From NCBI GenBank assembly GCA_013400975.1, contig WBMZ01012029.1, positions 1-64,000 of the forward strand: a stretch of DNA of 64,000 nucleotides, given 5' to 3'. Positions 23,370 to 36,367 of this stretch are shown piece after piece. Source of the stretch: Atrichornis clamosus (taxonomy: Eukaryota > Chordata > Aves > Passeriformes > Menuridae). Under the pieces are notes generated by a model. It searched no databases and was not told the origin of the DNA. It worked only from the letters and a program-made list of their open reading frames with translations. Each line of letters begins with the position of its first letter. Position 1 is the first letter of the stretch. Position numbers and translations under genes: made by a program.

Positions 23370-24316
23370 AGAGCACCCACTCCAACACCACCCCATGCTT
23401 GGTATCTCCATTTGACATACTGTGAGAGGACAGAAAAAAGAGGAAAGAGCCATAAAATAGCCTCAAATTTGCAGCAGGCAAGCTAGAGAGATGCCACCTC
23501 ATTCAGCTGAAACATAAATCCATTCCGCCTTTTGGGTCTCTAAAGGCAGAAGTCACTCACATCAAGAACCTGCCCGTGTGCAGAGGAGATGTTTCTAAAG
23601 CACACCAAAATAACCCAAACCTGGCAATGGGGAGCAAACAGAAAGTTGCCAGGCCCAGGGATGCAGGTAACTCAAAATATCCTGATGAGCCCTGAAAAAT
23701 GCAGCCAAAAATTCTGGGCAGACACAGGACAGATTCACTGGCAGCTCGCTGCAGAAATCAAGGTTGTTGCACCCAGATGTCTTTGCTTTAAGGAGGCACC
23801 TGCTCTTGATGGTGGAACCTCAGTTTCTGTAAACTCCAGGTCAAAAGAGAAAAATCTCTTTCTGAGATTTTCTTCTCTCATTTAAAAAATGGATACATAA
23901 ATAAAACAAGCTAAATCCTCAATCCCATCGTAGAATCCCACCCGGAAATTGGCAGACATTTGATAGAGGGAGGGCAAGGACAGTCTCATCTTTCCCCCAC
24001 CCCACGTTAGCAGAAAAAGAGGACATTGATAGGCTGCAAAAGAGGTGATGGTGGCAGCCCCCAGCTGACTTGTGATGCTGCTGCAGTGTGAGAAGTGGAA
24101 ACACTAAATTTCCTTATCCACATGTTTTCAGGTGCTGGTGCTTGATCTAAACTCCTCCACAGCACAGGAAAGCTTCTATCAATCCCTTAATATGCAGTGG
24201 AAATTAATCTCGTTTTTGAATATTACAAACATCCAGGAGCTGCCCTTAGCAAGAGCTACTGCAGTAACTCTAACTCTGCTTCCCTGAATTCCCCCACATC
24301 TCAAAGAAAAAAAAAA
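23370..24316. other. Anonymous non-coding DNA
   Basis: About 950 nt without a recognised repeat; an A run at about 24307-24317 abuts the next CR1. Confidence 0.5.
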
Positions 24317-24755
24317 ATCATAGAATCATAGAAGGGTATGGGTTGGAATGGACCTTAAAGATCATCCAGTTCCAACTTCCTACCCTGGGCAGGGACACCT
24401 CCCACTATCCCAAGTTGCTCCAAGCCCCATCCAGCCTGGCCTTGGACACTTCCAGGGATCCAGGGGCAGCCACAGCTTCTCTGGGAAACCTGTGCCAGGT
24501 CCTCCCCATGCTCACAGGGAAGTACTTCCTCCTAATATCTAATCTAAACCTAAACTCTTTCAGTGTGAAGCCATCCCCTCTTGTCCTGTCCCTCCAGGTC
24601 CTTGTCCAAAGTCTCTCTCCAGCTCTCTTGGAGCCCCTTTAGGCACTAGAAAGGGGTGTAAAACCTCCCTGGAGCCTTCTCTTCTCCAGGCTGAACAGCC
24701 CCAACTCCCTCATCCTGTCATCCTAGGAGAGGTTCTACAGCCCTCTGATTATAAA
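24317..24755 (-). mobile_element. CR1 LINE 3' region, antisense, ~440 nt
   Basis: The plus strand starts with the intact reversed tail 'atcatagaatcatagaagggtatgggttggaatggaccttaaagatcatccagttcc'. It ends past 'gagccttctcttctccaggctgaacagccccaactccctcatcctgtcatcctaggagaggttctacagccctctgat'. It is one of the better preserved antisense copies and has an insertion 'gatccaggggcagcc' where others read 'gatggggcagcc'. Confidence 0.95.
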
Positions 24756-25444
24756 TCCTTCCTTAACACCCAGGTTTTCCCCATCTGAGGAGCACTCCCA
24801 AATCACAAGAAACCCTCTTCCCATGTGGTGCACGGCAGACACCTCCCACAGCCAGACAGCAGTGCCTGCATCCAACAATGGAAACCTTTCCCTCTACTGG
24901 CATGCTCTGCTCTGCCAAAAACAAAGCACGCTGCTGAAGTGGGAGAACACCTTCCTACTTCTTCAGGGAAGACCAGGGAATTTGTGCAGATCCCTGGTTA
25001 CTTGGAGGCAGAATTTCTCAAGGAAGAGAGCTGAGGGAGCTCAGAGCAGCAGCTCTTTCTTTTGAGGAGATTAGGACGGCAGCCCAGGGAATCAGCAATC
25101 CCCACACACACCACACCAACATGGCTTTGCCCACGGCTGTCACCTTGAGGAGAGTTTGCTACAAAAGCAGCACGGTGATTATCTTGTTCTCCTGCAGGAA
25201 TGCAAGGGCTGAGATGCAGGGAAAAAGCAGCCAGGCGGGAGCCGCAGGCCCTGTGGAGGCGACGCCAGCTCTGCTCACTGAACAGGGACCACCACACGGA
25301 GGAAATCCGGCCAGAAACCACCCCAGTGCTGGAATGCTGGCCAAGAAACTGGTTTGAGGAAACACAGAAAGTGCCAACAGCCTGACAGCACTGCCCATTG
25401 CTCTGAGGGGGGTGCACTGAATGCCAGGACACACAGAAGAAGGC
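24756..25444. other. Anonymous DNA, locally GC-rich
   Basis: At 25070-25330 the sequence is richer in GC and CpG than most of the window (for example ggcgggagccgcagg, ggcgacgcc). Overlapping open frames on both strands here, up to 144 codons on minus, reflect that composition and match nothing I recognise. Confidence 0.45.
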
Positions 25445-25633
25445 AGGCGTGGGCAGTTATCAGATTAACTCACCACCCAGGGAGAAGGTTTTTTGGGTCA
25501 CCACACTGCTCACATCATATGCTGACAGCTGGGAGAGCNAGGCGTGGGCAGTTATCAGATTAACTCACCACCCAGGGAGAAGGTTTTTTGGGTCACCACA
25601 CTGCTCACATCATATGCTGACAGCTGGGAGAGC
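25445..25633. repeat. Exact 94-bp duplication flanking one N (probable assembly artefact)
   Basis: Bases 25445-25538 and 25540-25633 are identical over 94 nt and are separated by a single N at 25539. An exact duplicate on both sides of a placeholder base is what remains when two overlapping contig ends are scaffolded without merging. The genome probably has one copy. Open frames crossing the N are not meaningful. Confidence 0.95.
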
Positions 25634-25792
25634 CACACAAGGATGCTGCATAATGGTTCCTTCTCCTTTCCACACACACTGGATGGCATCCTGCAGAGCA
25701 GTGTCACAACCAGGAATCGCATGTGTGGTGAGGATACGGAGGAGAGCTCACTGGGAGAGGAGCAATGGCAAACTGAGACCACCAGGAGTCCA

Positions 25793-26052
25793 CAGAGAAT
25801 CATAAATTGTTTAGGCTGGAAAAGATCTTTAACATCATCATGTCCAGCCCTGCCAAGGCCACCACTAAGCCATGTCCCCAAGTGCTACCTCTGCACACCT
25901 TTTAAATCCCTCCAGGAATGGTGACTCCTCCACTTCCTTGGGCAGGCTGTTCCAATGCTTGACCACTCTTTAGGTAAAGAAATTATTCCTAATATCAAAT
26001 CTAGACCATCCCTGGCACCACTTGAGGCCATTTCCTCTTGTCTCATCAACAG
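25793..26052 (-). mobile_element. CR1 LINE 3' region, older subfamily (antisense)
   Basis: The plus strand reads 'agaatcataaattgtttaggctggaaaagatctttaacatcatcatgtccag', then 'ccactaagccatgtccccaagtgct', 'ctccaggaatggtgactcctccacttccttgggcaggctgttcc' and 'cacttgaggccatttcctcttgtc'. It shares the 'ccacttccttgggca' type with the copies at 30482, 51436 and 59311. Confidence 0.92.
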
Positions 26053-28216
26053 CTTTGAGGCCTTGCATGTGCCCTCGGACAAACAAAGGCCCCAATTCCT
26101 TCACAACCCTGAAGACAAAATCAGCACACGATGGAACAGTTCATGAAAAACAGCATTTGTGAAGTTCACCAGCAACACTTGGAAAGATCAGAAGGATGGA
26201 GATAAGGAGAAAATGCAACAAGATCTAGCAAAGACCTGGGCACAGCCAGGGCATCAATACATGGATGTTACATCTCCACTTGCTTTAATAAACAAAGGTT
26301 TATTTTATGGATAGCTGTGTGCACACAGACGTATTTTTATGACTGATATAAAGACAAGTTTTCCAATCACTCTGCCTCTAACTGAAAGCCCGAACGACCA
26401 GCCAGAGACAAAGAAAGAAAACCACTTAGTGACATACAAGAAGTTTGAGCAGTGAAGCTGATGCTGGACACAAATCCAGGCACAGGCTTAGCCCCAGTCG
26501 ACCTCTTCCTTGCATCACCTGAGTGGCTGAAGCACGGGTCAGGCCAGTTGAACAGTGTCCCCAGGGGTCTACTTAGCAAGGAGTGGCCTCTCCAGACCTC
26601 AGCAGCCTCCGGCAAACGCTTGGTCGTGTGGATGAAGGGCTGGGGCCAGGGAGCACCCTGTGCTTGTGCCCCGCACAGCCCTCCCAGCAAAAGTGCCTCC
26701 ACCAGCGCTTGCTCGGCACAGAGCGTCAGAAAGCCAAACACAACTCCATTGCCTGGACTTTCAGGGTATCAGGAGGTGAAAAAGAACAAATCTGAGCAGG
26801 AGGAGATTTAGTCTCTCTGCTGCAAGATGTCCTTCTGTAGGTTTGCTTCCAAAGCACCACACGTGGCTGCCAAACAGTGAGGCTTTCAAGAGTATCCCAA
26901 CCCAACCTAGAGCTGGGGTGACTCTTCCCAAAGAGTTTCCACCTATTTTCCTTGTCATGCAGCATAAAAGCAGTGAGAGCACCAGACCCATGGTGCACAT
27001 GGAGTGGGGAGAGGCTGATCAATGAGTGTGCAAGAGCACAAAGACAACACAGGAACAGTGACAAGGATGGACAGCCCAACAAATGGACGGGGGCTAAAAT
27101 GTTGTCAACACAGCCAGGGACCACCATGACAGCCAGGGAGAGAGATCTTGACCCCAGCTTGGCTGACACCATCAGTCCAGCTCTCCAAGTGCCACAGGAC
27201 TTTCACATTCATCACACTTGGTATTCTTCAAAATTCACACCACCACCAACGCCCTGCGCCAGGCTCGTGACTCCAGGTCCAGCGAGAGCCAGACTGGCCA
27301 CAGGTACAGAGATGCCACAACAGTTATATCCCCCCTCAGTGCTGAAACAATCTGTCTCATCACCTGCTCAACTACAGCTTTCTAACCCATCCAGGTTGCT
27401 CCCAGAGGCCACATTCCCACGCAGCTGGTCCTTTCTGCCACACAGAAGGAACTGCACGTCGAAGTAGGAGATGGGAAGGGAGTAAAGCCATAAAGCTGAG
27501 AAAAGATGCCTTCAGCAAAATTTGTTTTAAGGCATGACTAGCTTGTCCTAAAAGCCAAATCCTCTAGTTTTCAGTCCAGAGCCTTGTAGGAGGACAATTT
27601 ATGTTCTCTCTCTCCAGCCAGACGTGGTGCTGGGGGACTGTTCAGGACAGCAGTAACACCACTAAAGCTCTTTACTCAGCACTGCTGCCGGGAGACTCAG
27701 GGGCAGTGAGCACTGGCATTCAGGGAGACATCACCTGTATCAAAAGGGACACCCATCACACTGATTCAGCACCAGTGCTGCCACAGGTGACGCCAGAATT
27801 ACACAAAGCACTGCTCCCTCCCCAGAAATGAACCCTGTGGGTGATGAATCAGAGTTGCTGCCTCCAGGGACACCAAGGAGGAGTCCTGTTAATCTGCAGG
27901 TGTGAGGGAGAGAATAGTCCCAGAAAAAGCCAATGGATCTTGGCTTTGTCTGTCCTGCCCAGGAATGGATTTACCACTCCTGAATCTACTGCTGGAGCAA
28001 AAAGGAATTTCCCTGGGAGTGGACCATGAGCATCCAAGGGACACATGCACGTCCCCCCAGTGTGGCAGGGGACCAGCACTCCCCTGCTTGCCTCTCACAC
28101 TGCACAGGAGACCAACAAGGCTTCACTACTCCAGCAAGAACTTCCAAGACAAGGAACATGAAGTTAAATCTGAAGACGTCCAGAAAAATATGGTTCTCAG
28201 TGATTTCAGGGAATTT
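26053..28216. other. Anonymous non-coding DNA
   Basis: Over 2.1 kb without a recognised repeat. The 26440-26760 part is GC-richer and carries overlapping open frames on both strands (up to 124 codons) with no known motif; the same holds for 26726-27172 (minus) and 26952-27467 (plus). Confidence 0.45.
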
Positions 28217-28518
28217 GGGGATAGACTTTTCAGTAGGGCCTGTGGTGACAGGGTAATGGTTTCAAACTGAAAGAAGGTAGAGGTTCAGGTTAGATGGAAG
28301 GAAGAAATTTTTTAAACATGAGGGTGGTAAGACACAGAAAAGCTGTCCACAGAGGTGGCAGATGCCCCATCCCTGGAAAGATTCAAGGTCAGGTTGGATG
28401 GGGCTCTGAGCAACTAGATTGAGTTGAAAATGTCCCTGCTCATTGAAGGGGAATTGGATTTGATGACCTTCAAAGGTTTCAACTTCCAACCCAGACTATT
28501 CCATGATTTGAATTCTGT
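28217..28518 (+). mobile_element. CR1 LINE 3' region, diverged
   Basis: It runs from 'atagacttttcagtagggcctgtggtgacagggtaatggtttcaaactgaaagaaggtagagg' through 'agatgccccatccctggaaagattcaaggtcaggttggatggggctctgagcaac' to 'aacttccaacccagactattccatgattt'. It shares 'ctgctcattg.aaggg' with the copy at 21461. Confidence 0.92.
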
Positions 28519-30481
28519 GTGGCATCTTTAAGCTCCCAGGTTTCAAAACACTGCCACTCCCCATATGTAATTTTTTCCTATACATGGCTTGTTCCAGAGA
28601 TCAAACACATGTAACCAGCAAAGCACCAGAACAACAAGAACACAGGGAGAACGTGAAAATATGGCCAAAGCTCTGAGACAACTCTTGGATAAGGTTGCTT
28701 TCCATATGAGTGAAGATAAAGCACTCCCTCCCCAGCCTAACCATCAAAAAATTCCATAAACCAGCTCTCCCCTTTGGCAACTCTGTCCAAAAGAGAGAGT
28801 GAAACTCCCATAAATGACAGCCATGGGGAAAAAAAAGGTTCTCAAGGGCAAAGTTTTCTTTGCATCTGCCTGAGCCCCATCATTCCACATTTAGATGATC
28901 CTCTCCTGAAAAGATGCTCTTACCAACTGCTCCCCAAGTCCTGCTCTCCTGGGCACACAAGACTTTCTTCTAATCTGGAAGAAAAAGCAAGACAACTGAT
29001 TAGTGCTGGGAAGAAAACTATTTCACTGTCATGGTTAAGGACATGGAGACCATCAGCACCAAGAGCTCTGGTATCCAAACACAACCTGTAGCCTCTGAGC
29101 TGGGCTGTACAAACAGGTACAAAAACAACTGTTGATTCCTCAAAACATCACTGCTGAGCATGGGAACAGCATCTCCTTTTCAAAAGGAAGTTGATATAAA
29201 CCTCTAAAATGGTCAAAAGGTTTTAATATTTTCAGATTAGCAAAGGTGCAAGAGTAGGGGGTTGTAACTGGTCGCAGGATGCCTGCAAAAATAATAAATA
29301 ACAAATGAAAACCTTCAATGGAAAAGGGGAATCACGTTTTTAGTTGTCCGGTCTTCTTTAAGATCTCGAACCTGCTGTGGGAGGAACACTGGCCACAATC
29401 CAGTTAAGCATTTCAGTGTGTCAAATGTGAGAGAGCAGGGAGAGCCCTGCTGAATCGAGGCCTTGGCATTTCTCACCAGCCGCTTGTTTCTCTCTCCTGC
29501 CGGCCTTCAAACACACACACACACTCCTGCCTTCCAAGAATTTCCAGTTTTAGCTTTTATTCTCGAAACAACACCTCTTGGTTACAAAAGCAGCCAATTT
29601 TCCTGCGAGGAAAAAGAGCTGGTGCAACCCCAAGAGGCAGGTCCTGCATTAGATGAGCACCAGGCAGCTCTCACAAAAGGCCTTTTAATTAATACGCCTA
29701 CTTGCTTTGCTCAATTAACACCAACGAGGAAGCTCTTCACACACTGCCTTTAGCTGTGGTCACTGTGGGCTGAACACTTTGAAAATCCTATTGTATTAAC
29801 AAACCATTCCTATATAAATGCTATATATTTCCTACGTACATGCTCCATACAGAAATCAGTTTAAAAAAAAAAAAGAAAAAGAAAAAAAAAGGATGCAATT
29901 TCCCCAGCCACAAAAAATTCAGAGATAAAATTGCACCAATGATTTATATCTGCCCAGAGCAGCAACCCCAGCCTCTGGTGACCTCTGTGCAAACACATCA
30001 AGCCAATTACACACTGTGACAGCAGACATTCCCCTCCCAGAGCAGCAGCTTCTTGTAAGTCCATGTGAGAAACATCAAAAGGTAGAGCAGCAAGTGCAAC
30101 GAGTGTATGTGGTACCAAGCAGACTGGGGATAACCAGCCTAGAGATTTAACCAAGATTTGGAACAAATTGTGTGAGGGGTTTTGTGAACACTGATCTTAA
30201 TGAGTTGTTACAGCTAGAGGATATAATTCCCAACAAGCTGCCCATTTAACCTACGAAAATCACCACAGCTCAATCCCCCCATTCCATCCCCTCTTGTTTG
30301 CCATGGTCTTCATTAGCAGATGAGGGGTAATCCACCTCATCCTTCAGCATCCTGCACCTGGGACATGCCCAGCAGCACCCTCATGTTCTCTTGGCAAGAT
30401 AAAACCAACTCACAGGGAAACACAAATTTTTAGAGCCACCAGGCATCGCGGGCAGCTGACAGAAGAAATGCTCTCAGCTTC
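28519..30481. other. Anonymous DNA with simple repeats
   Basis: It contains a CA run at about 29511-29525 and an A/G-interrupted A tract at about 29862-29891. The 29600-29760 stretch, with ttttaattaatacgcc and gctcaattaacacc, is dense in homeodomain-type TAATTA/CAATTA words, and could be regulatory. No gene is supported. Confidence 0.45.
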
Positions 30482-30770
30482 CTAGAATCACAATATCATT
30501 AAGGTTGGAAAAGACCTCTAAGATCAATTAGTCCAACTGCTAACCCAGCACTGCCAAGCCCACCACTCAACCACGTCACCAAGTGCCACATCCACACATC
30601 TTTTAAATGCCTCCAGGGATGGGGACTCGACCACTTCCTTGGGCACTCCGTGCCAGAGCTTGACAAACCTTTCAGTGAAGATTTTTTTTTCATAACATCA
30701 AATCTAAACCTCCCTGGTGCAACTTGAGGCCATTTCCTCTTGTCCTGTCTCTTGCTACTTGTGAAAAGTG
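30482..30770 (-). mobile_element. CR1 LINE 3' region, older subfamily (antisense)
   Basis: The plus strand reads 'agaatcacaatatcattaaggttggaaaagacctctaagatcaattagtccaactgctaacccagcactgccaagcccaccactcaaccacg'. It then reads 'ctccagggatggggactcgaccacttccttgggcactcc' and ends at 'cttgtcctgtctcttgctacttg'. Confidence 0.93.
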
Positions 30771-33293
30771 GGCAGGACATGGTGATTTGCAGCCTTCCAG
30801 TTCCTTTGTTTTGCCTAGGACATCCTAGTTCTAACTTTTTGCTGAACCACACCATCATCGCTCTGGTTATAGGGTTGCTTTTTCCTGATGGACATCCCAA
30901 AGCCCCTTTCCTTCACCCTGTTTCTTTAGGAAGGAAAACAAGAAGCAGGGGCTGAGAGTTGAGAATTTGTGACTTCACATGCCATTCTTTTCTGCTCCAG
31001 GAAAAAAAAAAATTAGGAAGAGTATGATTATGAGAATATAAGAGGTGCATTTAGGTCTGGATTTCATCCATCACATGCTCACTATCCCGGTTTACTGCAG
31101 GATATTGCTAAGAGGAGCTAAAACCCAGGTGGCTCCATCAGGAGAAAGAAATACAGCAGCATGCACTTCAGAAGATCCAAAACTCAGCTCACCATACCAG
31201 TGCCCACAAGAGCACCACAATTCCAGATCCCATCTGATACCCAAAAGGGGAAGTTATCCCTCCTCCTGAGATGTCTACAACAGGGAAACCACCTCATCCC
31301 TCACCTCACCAATCACCCAGGTGCTTTGAGTCTTCTCCATCCTACTCCTATGCTATACACTCCATCATCTGCTTGGAACTGGGATGGGGGCATCTTTTAC
31401 TAACACCCTGAATAAATGCACACATTTAAGTACTATACTTTGGACTTTTTGGGGATTTTTGCAGTTTTTTTTCTTTGTCTGAAGCGTTCAGCAATGAAAT
31501 GAAAACATTTCTGCCCACATCAGATAGAGGAAATGTTCCTGACTGTTTAGGTGAGATTAATTTCAGGATTGTGGCCAGACTGAGGAAATTGGTGGCAGAA
31601 ATCCTTCATAGTTGGGTAATGAGGTTGCAGCTTTATGAGCAATTCTCCTGAGTTATGCACCCAGCACCTTGGGTGTGGGTGACACATTTCTTCCTTCCCT
31701 CCCTTTTTAAATGAGAAATGTCACCCAAGCACACAAACACAATATTTATTAAAAAAAATAAAAATAGCAACAACACAATTCATGAGATGGAGGCATAGAT
31801 TGCACCTCACTTGTACAATGTCCAATCAACTGCTATCTAGAGGAATTTCCCTGCTGGGTTCTCCAGGAATGTCCCCAAACCATCACAACCACAATGCACC
31901 CCATATCCCTGAAAACTAAAGAGTCTCTGGGGTGGAAACTGGGACAGTACCAAGACAGATCAACTAAAAACTCCCCTGTACACCTCTACTGTAAGAAAAT
32001 TTTTGATATGGAGAGAAGAATCCAGGCTTCCTCACTCCCTGCTTGCATCCACACACACGGTCCTGCACACCCTGCAGGGACCAACTCTGTGCTGATGCCA
32101 CGTTGCTCCTCTCCCAGCTCAAAATGGCATCACTGGATTGCAACCAGCTCCCCCTTTCTGAGCAAGCAAAGGCTTTCACAAGGAGGTTACCTCGAGTTTT
32201 AATGCTGTCAAAGCTCAGTTGCAAGGAAACCGGAGAGGAGAAAGAGCAGCCTTTTTGTGAAGATGTTGCTGCTCCAGCTGAACCCATCACCTGCCATTAC
32301 TCAGCTGCCTTTTTGGGAATTCTCCGTGCCTTCCCCTCTGCCATGCCCAGACACCAGACATGAAGATAGCTAATGAGAGTTCCTGCTGGCATGACATCGA
32401 CCCTGTTTCTCCTGGAGGATGAAGGAGCAGATGGGACCAGTGGAAGATGGTTGAGCTGGAGAGCTGGACAACTGGACTCTTTCCAATCCAATAATTACAA
32501 TCCAAAAGGATGCAAAGATCCATCAGGGTCAGAACCTTTTTCCTAGGGGTCAGGACAGGGTCAAGGAAGACATGCAGGTGGTTACTGACAGGCTGCACAG
32601 ACTAACTTAACTCTGCGTGCTTGGTTTTACTGATCCCCAAATTCCTGCTTTGCTTGCTTATCCCCCAGTCAACCCACTGCACCATTCCAGCAAAACAAGC
32701 ACGACGTTGAAGAGTTTTGCAATTGATATGATGGGCTCGCAAAGCATCTTCCATCGTGCAGAACTAAAATTAAAATGTGCACCCGCCCTTGCCTCGCTCC
32801 CTGAAATCCACCAATCTTCCCTGTGTCACATCAAGAGACTCCAACAGCTGAAGGAGCTAATGGGAAACTGCATTTCCAGCTGCTACCAGGCCTCAGAGCA
32901 GGGTTCCAGCCCCACCACCGTGTCTATTCCAGCAGAGACACAACAAGGCTGCTTTTAGGGCAGATTCCCCTGTGCACAGGGGTGACAGTCGTCCCCCAAC
33001 ACAAATGGGATGAGAGAACCAGAGGAGTGGTGGTTTCTCGGTGTTTTGGAGCAGGAAAAGGCAACCATGAGTTATTTTCTCAGAAAAAAAAATTGCTGAA
33101 GGGTTCACGCGTGCTCTGGCTTTGCCATCACACTGACATGAGAGAAATAAAAATAGAAACCTGGAGAAAACCAATTCAGCCTCTGTAAAAGCCTCCAGGA
33201 ACAGATGGGAGCAAATACAAAGCTCAGGGGCTGCACCACCACGATGTCTCACAAGGTTGGGCGTCCTTAAGGAGAAAAAGCTTCTGAGAATCA
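30771..33293. other. Anonymous non-coding DNA
   Basis: About 2.5 kb without a recognised repeat beyond short A/T runs (31010-31018, 31460-31475, 31748-31757). Overlapping open frames at 31964-32598 (both strands) are uninformative. I see no gene. Confidence 0.45.
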
Positions 33294-33760
33294 GAAAATC
33301 ATAGAAGGGTGTGGGTTGGAAGGGACCTTAAAGGTCATCCAGTTCCAAACACCTTGCCATGGGCAGGGACAAATTCCACCAGATCAGGTTGCTCCAAGCC
33401 CTGTCCAACCCGGTCTTGGACACTTCCAGGGATGGGGCAGCCACAGCTTCTCTGGGAAACCTGTGCCAGGGCCTCCCCACCCACACAGTAAAGAATTTCT
33501 TTCTTAATATCTAAACCTGACCTTGTTCAGTTTGAAGTCACTCCCTCTTGTTGTATCACTCCATGCCCTTGTCCAAAGTCCCTCTCCCGCTCTCTTGGAG
33601 CCCCTTTAGGCACTGGAAGGGGCTCTGAGCTTTCCCTGGAGCTTTCTCTTCTCCAGTTGAACAATCCAACCCTCTCAGCCCGTCTCCAGAGCAGAGGTGC
33701 TCCAGCCCTGTGATCAGTTTAGTGGCCTTCCATCTGAACCACCTCTGGAGGCATCTCCAC
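33294..33760 (-). mobile_element. CR1 LINE 3' region, antisense, ~465 nt
   Basis: The plus strand reads 'agaaaatcatagaagggtgtgggttggaagggaccttaaaggtcatccagttcc', then 'gatggggcagccacagcttctctgggaaacctgtgccagggcctcc'. It ends past 'agagcagaggtgctccagccctgtgatcagtttagtggcc'. The minus-strand frame of 265 codons at 33556-34353 enters this repeat and is not a gene. Confidence 0.95.
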
Positions 33761-35735
33761 CCTCCATGCAACACCACCAGAGAGGCTTTGTGTGGAGATG
33801 TAACGCTGCACACCAGACCAGGGCAAAACCCTGATATCCCAGCTACACCTGGTCTAAGGACTCTGCAACTCCAGCTCAGATGAGCAGTTCTAGAAGAGGA
33901 AACACCAGGACAGACACTGACCAAAGCCCTGAAGTCGTTGTGAAAAACTCTGTTCAGCAGCAAGGCCCCAGCATGGCCAGACAAGACATTCCCAAGGCCT
34001 TGCTGCAAACCCCAACTGAATCTTTGGTTTGTTTTTTTTTTCAAATTACCTCTTTCATGCACGTGGCTGACAGTTCCTTCATGGCTCATCACACTCTCAT
34101 GACCAACCCAAGAAAACTGACACCCTCTCAGACACTTTTTGGGCCAGCAAACACAGCTGCCTGCACTTGATGGCTCTTTTGGGGTTGAAATTGAGATGCA
34201 AATTGCTGCCAAAACAACCACCATGAGGGAGCTATTGCTTTTTGTCTTGAAACATGGGGACACTTCCATTTCTTCCTTCTCCTTCCTTCTACTGATTTCA
34301 CCAGATTTCTTAGAGAAGGAAACAGGAATTGCATGACTGAGAGGGAGAATCATCTTCTACCCATCAAAGAAATGCACACGTGCTGGGTGGGACACTGGGT
34401 GGGACTCCTGTCCCAGGCCAGGGGTGTCACACTGGCACAGCTCTGTCATGTGCCCAGGAGGAAACACGGACAAGACAAGAAGCAACAGAACCAAGAGCCA
34501 GAAGCTAAAATTGCAGGACTGTCCTGGCTGTGATGAACAGAAAGAGGTTTCTTTCTGTTTCCTCACCAAGCCAAACATGAAGGTCTTCATCCCATGTGAA
34601 GAAGAGGTCACAGGAGGACAAATCTGCATAGAAGAGGCTGTGTGGGATCAGCTCAGGATGATCAGTGTGGTCAAGGGATAAAAACTATGCCCAGGAACAA
34701 AGTGAAAGCAACAACCCTTAGCGATACCCACAATTTCTCATCTACTCTTCTGGCTTGCCTGCTTCACATGCTTTAAAATTTTGGAACACACCTCCAGAAG
34801 AAGCTGTGATTTACTGGAATATACTTTTTGTTGCCTCCACTCTTACTGCATTTTTATTGTGGTGCCCAAGTATCCAATCGTTGGAAAGGTGGAGTGGGGG
34901 TTGGTACATGCTCAGAGGCACCAGGAGAGGATGGTTCCTCTGATGCAGGAAGAGAGATCTGAAAACAGCTTCTTGCACTGCAACAGAAGCCTTATCATAG
35001 AAACAAGAATGTGATCCCCTGCAAAACTGCAAAGTTCACTTGGAGGTACACAGATTTTACAGCCCCCAAGGCTGTTTTCACAGTTATGATTCCTCCTTAT
35101 CCCTAATACAGCTGACAGCAACACGTGTAGGATCTGGAGACTCAGTGTAGAGGAAGACAACTCACAAAGGCACAAAGGCATCAGTGCATTTCAGCAAGGC
35201 CTTTAGAGTCAGTTATCTGATGCTTTAGACTTCACTGATGGCATTTATGAGTTTAAAAATGCATATAAGGCTTCAACACCCTCTCCCAGCCGCTCTCTTT
35301 AGGATGCAAATGGAATTTAACACAATTAGGCAGGACAGAGAGCCCAGACATTTTACAGAATCAACTGCATTCCAGTTGTCTGGCACGATAAAGAGACACC
35401 AGCTCAACAGGCAGGCTGGACAAAAGCATCTTGTCATCTCTGGGTGGTTTTCAGATCAGCACAGCACTGTGCAAGAGAAGAAGAGCCTTTTTCCAAAAGT
35501 CATCAAGCCCTGATACAGCTCTACATGGGGGGAAAAAAATTGCAAAAGGAAAAAAAAAAACCCCAAGAAAATCAAGTCATCCTATATTTGATAGCAAGAA
35601 AATAAAACACTTCATTTTAAAAAAAAAATCTCAACTTTAAGACTGGAAAAAAAACAAAACTTCAAGAAAGTTGCCAGGGCACACCACTCCATTTATGGAT
35701 GCAAATAAAGCAGGGAAGGTATAAATGAAGGAGGG
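33761..35735. other. Anonymous non-coding DNA
   Basis: About 2 kb without a recognised repeat; A-rich stretches lie at about 35527-35562 and 35618-35660. No supported gene. Confidence 0.45.
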
Positions 35736-35972
35736 AAGGTTTAGATTTTATATGAGGGAGAAATTCTTTACTATAAGGGTGGTGGGGCATTGGAACAGGT
35801 TGCCCAGAGAGGTTGTGGACTCACCACCCCTGGAAGTGTCTAAGACCAGGTTGGATGGGGCTCTGAGCAACCTGGGATAGCGGAAAGTGTTCCTGCCCAT
35901 GGCAGGGGGGTGGAACTGGATGATCTTTAAGGTCTCTTCCAACCCAAACCATTCTGTGATTCTGTGATTCTT
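35736..35972 (+). mobile_element. CR1 LINE 3' end
   Basis: It runs from 'aggtttagattttatatgagggagaaattctttac' through 'gaacaggttgcccagagaggttgtggactcaccacccctgg' to 'ccaacccaaaccattctgtgattctgtgattctt', with two tail repeats retained. Confidence 0.94.
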
Positions 35973-36367
35973 CACGTTATCTGAAACTCTCAACATCAGG
36001 GCAGAAAAGAGAGAGGGCCGAGAAAAGGAGAAAGCTCCCAGTGTGAGGCTTCTGGATGCTCAAGGCACTGATTTCCATTGCTCAGGTTCCAGATGAAAAC
36101 TGAGAAGCTGACAAAGTGTCTGGAGCTACCTTGAAACATTTCCCATCACGACTGCTCTTTGCAAAGGAGGACAACTTAAAATTGGCAGGAAGCAGATATT
36201 TGTTTATAATTTGCCATCTTCCACAGAAAAATCAATCAGCCCTAATTCCAGGCTTTTCTTGGTTTTTTTCTATTAAAAGACCTAAACAACGCATTCCTGT
36301 TATTGCAGACTGCAATTTAAAGGAAAAAAAAAAAGAAAAAAAACCCCCAGATTTATAAATCAAACCT
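35973..36367. other. Spacer between two plus-strand CR1 copies
   Basis: About 395 nt; an interrupted A tract lies at about 36320-36346. No gene. Confidence 0.5.

Noticed and set aside
26367..27467. Several overlapping open frames of 100-170 codons on both strands
   Set aside because: Long frames on both strands at once in GC-richer DNA are a composition effect; no motif or splice structure supports them.
33556..34353. Minus-strand open frame of 265 codons, the longest in the window
   Set aside because: It enters the CR1 at 33294-33760; the remainder has no recognisable motif and no coding texture that I can defend.
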